Positions 62,610 through 64,000 of a stretch of DNA of 64,000 nt are shown here, in pieces. The DNA comes from DASQHY01 sp035602605 (GTDB taxonomy: Bacteria; Acidobacteriota; Terriglobia; Acidiferrales; UBA7541), in the NCBI GenBank assembly GCA_035602605.1, contig DATNLZ010000140.1, positions 1 through 64,000 on the forward strand. Direction: 5' to 3'. A model generated the notes under the pieces. The model had not been told where the DNA came from, searched no databases, and saw only the letters and a program-made list of their open reading frames with translations. Within the stretch, counting starts at the first letter, position 1, and the number at the start of each line of letters is the position of its first letter. The position numbers and the translations under genes were made by a program.

Positions 62610-63167
62610 TCAGTCGTCTTCGCCAATCAGAATTGCCGCGCCCAGCACGGTAGTCCATAGTCCGCGTTTATCGCCCACTGCGGACTGCGTGATATTCATT
62701 GTGCGCACGATCTTATTCGAAATTCGGTAGACCTCTTTTTTTTCGTCCCACGAAAGATCCGGATCAAATTCTACGTTCAGTGTCGTGGCCAGCATTTCTG
62801 CGGCAAGCTCTTCGGCATATTCTCCCGCAACTTCCTCAGTCTCGCCGAAGGAGTGATGCTCGGAAAGATATCCATACATGGATTTGTCCGCTGGGAGCGC
62901 CAAGCCTATGCTCGCCGCAATCAGGCGATGCGGCTCGCGTGTTGAGTTCTCGCTGATGACGGTAAACGCCACTTGTCCTGGCTTGATATGCTTCAAACCC
63001 TCGCTGCGCGAAATCAATTTGCAATTTGGCGGAAAGATCGACGAGACTCGAACGATATTGCATGCCGCAATCCCCGCATTACGAAGGGCCAGCTCAAAGC
63101 TGGATAGCCGCTCACGGTGTTTGCCAACGCCTTTAGTGATGAAGATTTTTCTCGCGACGAACGCCAT
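62610..63167 (-). CDS. Pyruvoyl-dependent arginine decarboxylase
   Basis: A 185-residue self-processing enzyme. The cleavage site VSSIFPPN is present; Ser42-Ser43 split would produce the beta chain and a pyruvoyl-blocked alpha chain. The enzyme converts arginine to agmatine, the substrate of the agmatine deiminase 3 kb away. This archaeal-type PvlArgDC is unrelated to the PLP-dependent SpeA. ATG 63167 is used; a near-consensus promoter is found upstream. Confidence 0.9.
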   Translation of the reverse strand: MAFVARKIFITKGVGKHRERLSSFELALRNAGIAACNIVRVSSIFPPNCKLISRSEGLKHIKPGQVAFTVISENSTREPHRLIAASIGLALPADKSMYGYLSEHHSFGETEEVAGEYAEELAAEMLATTLNVEFDPDLSWDEKKEVYRISNKIVRTMNITQSAVGDKRGLWTTVLGAAILIGEDD

Positions 63168-63230
63168 GGATGATGACGGGCTGCGGTCCCTCCGCGTTTA
63201 GGTTGGCGACCAAAAAAAATCGCGTCCCGA

Positions 63231-63259
63231 AAAGTAACAAGAACGCTAAGGGGTGTCAA
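63231..63259 (-). promoter_or_regulatory. Probable promoter of the arginine decarboxylase
   Basis: Read leftwards: TTGACA (perfect -35, 63259-63254), 17-nt spacer, TACTTT (-10, 63236-63231). The leader would be about 57 nt. The -10 box is a moderate match. Confidence 0.45.
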
Positions 63260-63525
63260 TGGTTGTTTCTGGTTGTGTCTGATTGCTTCCAAGAAAACTC
63301 AATGACAGCCTGATCAGAATTCCGCCCGCTGCCTGCTGTTTGACGTTCCGGTTTCAAGCGCGCGCGCCGACCTCGCCTTTTGTTTTCGCGGGGGAGCGAC
63401 GGTTGGTTTGGCGTAGTCGAGAAACCCTGCGCCCCGGCTTTGAATTATCGAACTACGCGAGATCGAGAGAGGCTCGGTTCGCCTACAACACCTACGCGCC
63501 TTCGATTGCAATGGTGTGCCGCGAC

Positions 63526-63554
63526 TTGAAACACCCGACCAAAAATTCTATACT
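63526..63554 (+). promoter_or_regulatory. Sigma-70 promoter of sdhC
   Basis: TTGAAA (63526-63531), 17-nt spacer, TATACT (63549-63554). Start of transcription about 63561, giving a leader of about 54 nt. Confidence 0.7.
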
Positions 63555-63614
63555 CGTTTCGGCGCTGATGCTGCGCAGAATCTGCCCGTCAGCAAAGCTA
63601 TCTGCGGAGAGTGC

Positions 63615-64000
63615 ATGGCGCACGAGGAGGTTCGACCGGAGCACAGTTTTTTTTGGCGCAAACTTCATTCTTTCACCGGCATTTTCCCCGTGGGCATATT
63701 CTTAGCCGAACATTTTTGGTCCAATAGCTCCGCTCTGATCAGTTCTGAAAAATATAATGCCACTTCGCGCGACCTTCAGACTCTCCCCTGGCGGCTTTTT
63801 CTTGAGGCTATGGGAATATGGCTACCGATCGCCTATCACGGCGTCTATGGCCTGTACATCTGGTGGAAAGGGAAGTCCAACCTCTCGCAGTATCCGTGGG
63901 TTGGCAATTGGATGTTCACGATCCAACGCATTACCGGGGTTATCGCTTTCGTTTTCATCGGTTGGCACGTTTATAACGAGCGTTTTGCCACGCACGGAAT
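63615..64000 (+). CDS. sdhC: Succinate dehydrogenase cytochrome b subunit (partial)
   Basis: The first 128 residues are present; the 3' end is beyond the window. Sequence elements WRKLHSFTGIFPVGIFLAEHF, IAYHGVYGLYIWWKG and RITGVIAFVFIGWHV give the three helices with haem-ligand histidines of the diheme (Bacillus/epsilon-type) succinate dehydrogenase cytochrome b. ATG 63615 has a GGAGAG ribosome site 4 nt away. It anchors the complex II catalytic subunits expected to follow. Confidence 0.9.
   Translation, partial: MAHEEVRPEHSFFWRKLHSFTGIFPVGIFLAEHFWSNSSALISSEKYNATSRDLQTLPWRLFLEAMGIWLPIAYHGVYGLYIWWKGKSNLSQYPWVGNWMFTIQRITGVIAFVFIGWHVYNERFATHG

Larger units (their letters stand above)
63168..63614. 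other. Divergent promoter region between PvlArgDC and sdhC
   Basis: 447 bp with two outward promoters: a leftward one at 63231-63259 and a rightward one at 63526-63554. No credible gene is seen. An A/T run at 63212-63219 lies in the leftward leader. Confidence 0.55.

Noticed and set aside
1..64000. CRISPR arrays, rRNA genes, replication origin
   Set aside because: No regularly spaced repeats, no rRNA-like segments and no DnaA-box cluster were noticed.

Overview
The window is a GC-rich bacterial chromosome segment with about 60 supportable genes. The gene set fits a free-living aerobic soil-type bacterium. An Acidobacteriota member (Terriglobia/Koribacter-like) is my inference from the combination of a PEP-CTERM protein, a pseudokinase-TonB fusion, a form II Cox (CO-dehydrogenase-like) operon, a membrane-bound MutS homologue and the arginine decarboxylase/deoxyhypusine-synthase-like polyamine set. 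No rRNA or other decisive taxonomic marker is present.

Layout. 1-5.4 kb: edge fragment of an IS630-type transposase, AraC regulator, tiny Cys-rich protein, PEP-CTERM protein with a candidate sigma-54 promoter, membrane MutS-like ATPase, and an isolated nuoB. 5.6-9.9 kb: a four-gene MacAB-like ABC operon (adaptor, ATPase, two FtsX-type permeases). 10-16.9 kb: polytopic membrane protein preceded by an 89-nt nested inverted repeat, a small 'SFPASDPPSW' protein, an acyl desaturase, a degenerate Ser/Thr kinase fused to a TonB-type domain, a YgfZ-like protein, and a metallo-beta-lactamase hydrolase. 17-24.9 kb: LRV-repeat protein, benzoate-CoA-ligase-like enzyme, CAP-domain protein, a minus-strand run (RsuA-type pseudouridine synthase, RibD-C reductase, RpiB, DinB), then a MocR regulator. 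24.9-28.2 kb: thioesterase, pdxS-pdxT (vitamin B6 synthase), a low-molecular-weight phosphatase/arsenate-reductase-like protein and a DtxR/MntR regulator. 28.4-34.4 kb: coxS-L-M-G (molybdenum hydroxylase of form II CoxL type), a small conserved-looking ORF, and an MFS transporter. 34.5-36.0 kb: a decayed IS1380-family element. 36.1-52.7 kb: AmrS radical SAM protein, CPBP protein, and a block rich in exported proteins (two alpha/beta hydrolases, zinc phospholipase C-like, PQQ-type sugar dehydrogenase, BNR/sialidase-fold giant, GH28 polygalacturonase, PHP-like protein). This block is interrupted by tRNA-Phe with a serine-recombinase tail overlapping its 3' end. 52.8-58.3 kb: housekeeping genes on the minus strand (ftsK, uppP, a GNAT, rnj). 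58.4-63.2 kb: a polyamine locus (agmatine deiminase, N-carbamoylputrescine amidase, deoxyhypusine-synthase-like protein, pyruvoyl arginine decarboxylase). 63.5-64 kb: promoter and 5' part of succinate dehydrogenase cytochrome b.

How the genes work together. The clearest pathways are arginine to agmatine to N-carbamoylputrescine to putrescine and then a probable higher polyamine, de novo pyridoxal phosphate synthesis by PdxST with a possible MocR regulator upstream, and the CoxSLMG oxidoreductase. No wholly new multi-gene system is proven here. The best candidates for new biology are the pseudokinase-TonB fusion, the polyamine locus with its DHS-like enzyme, the structured repeat at 11.5 kb, and the tRNA-Phe/recombinase scar.
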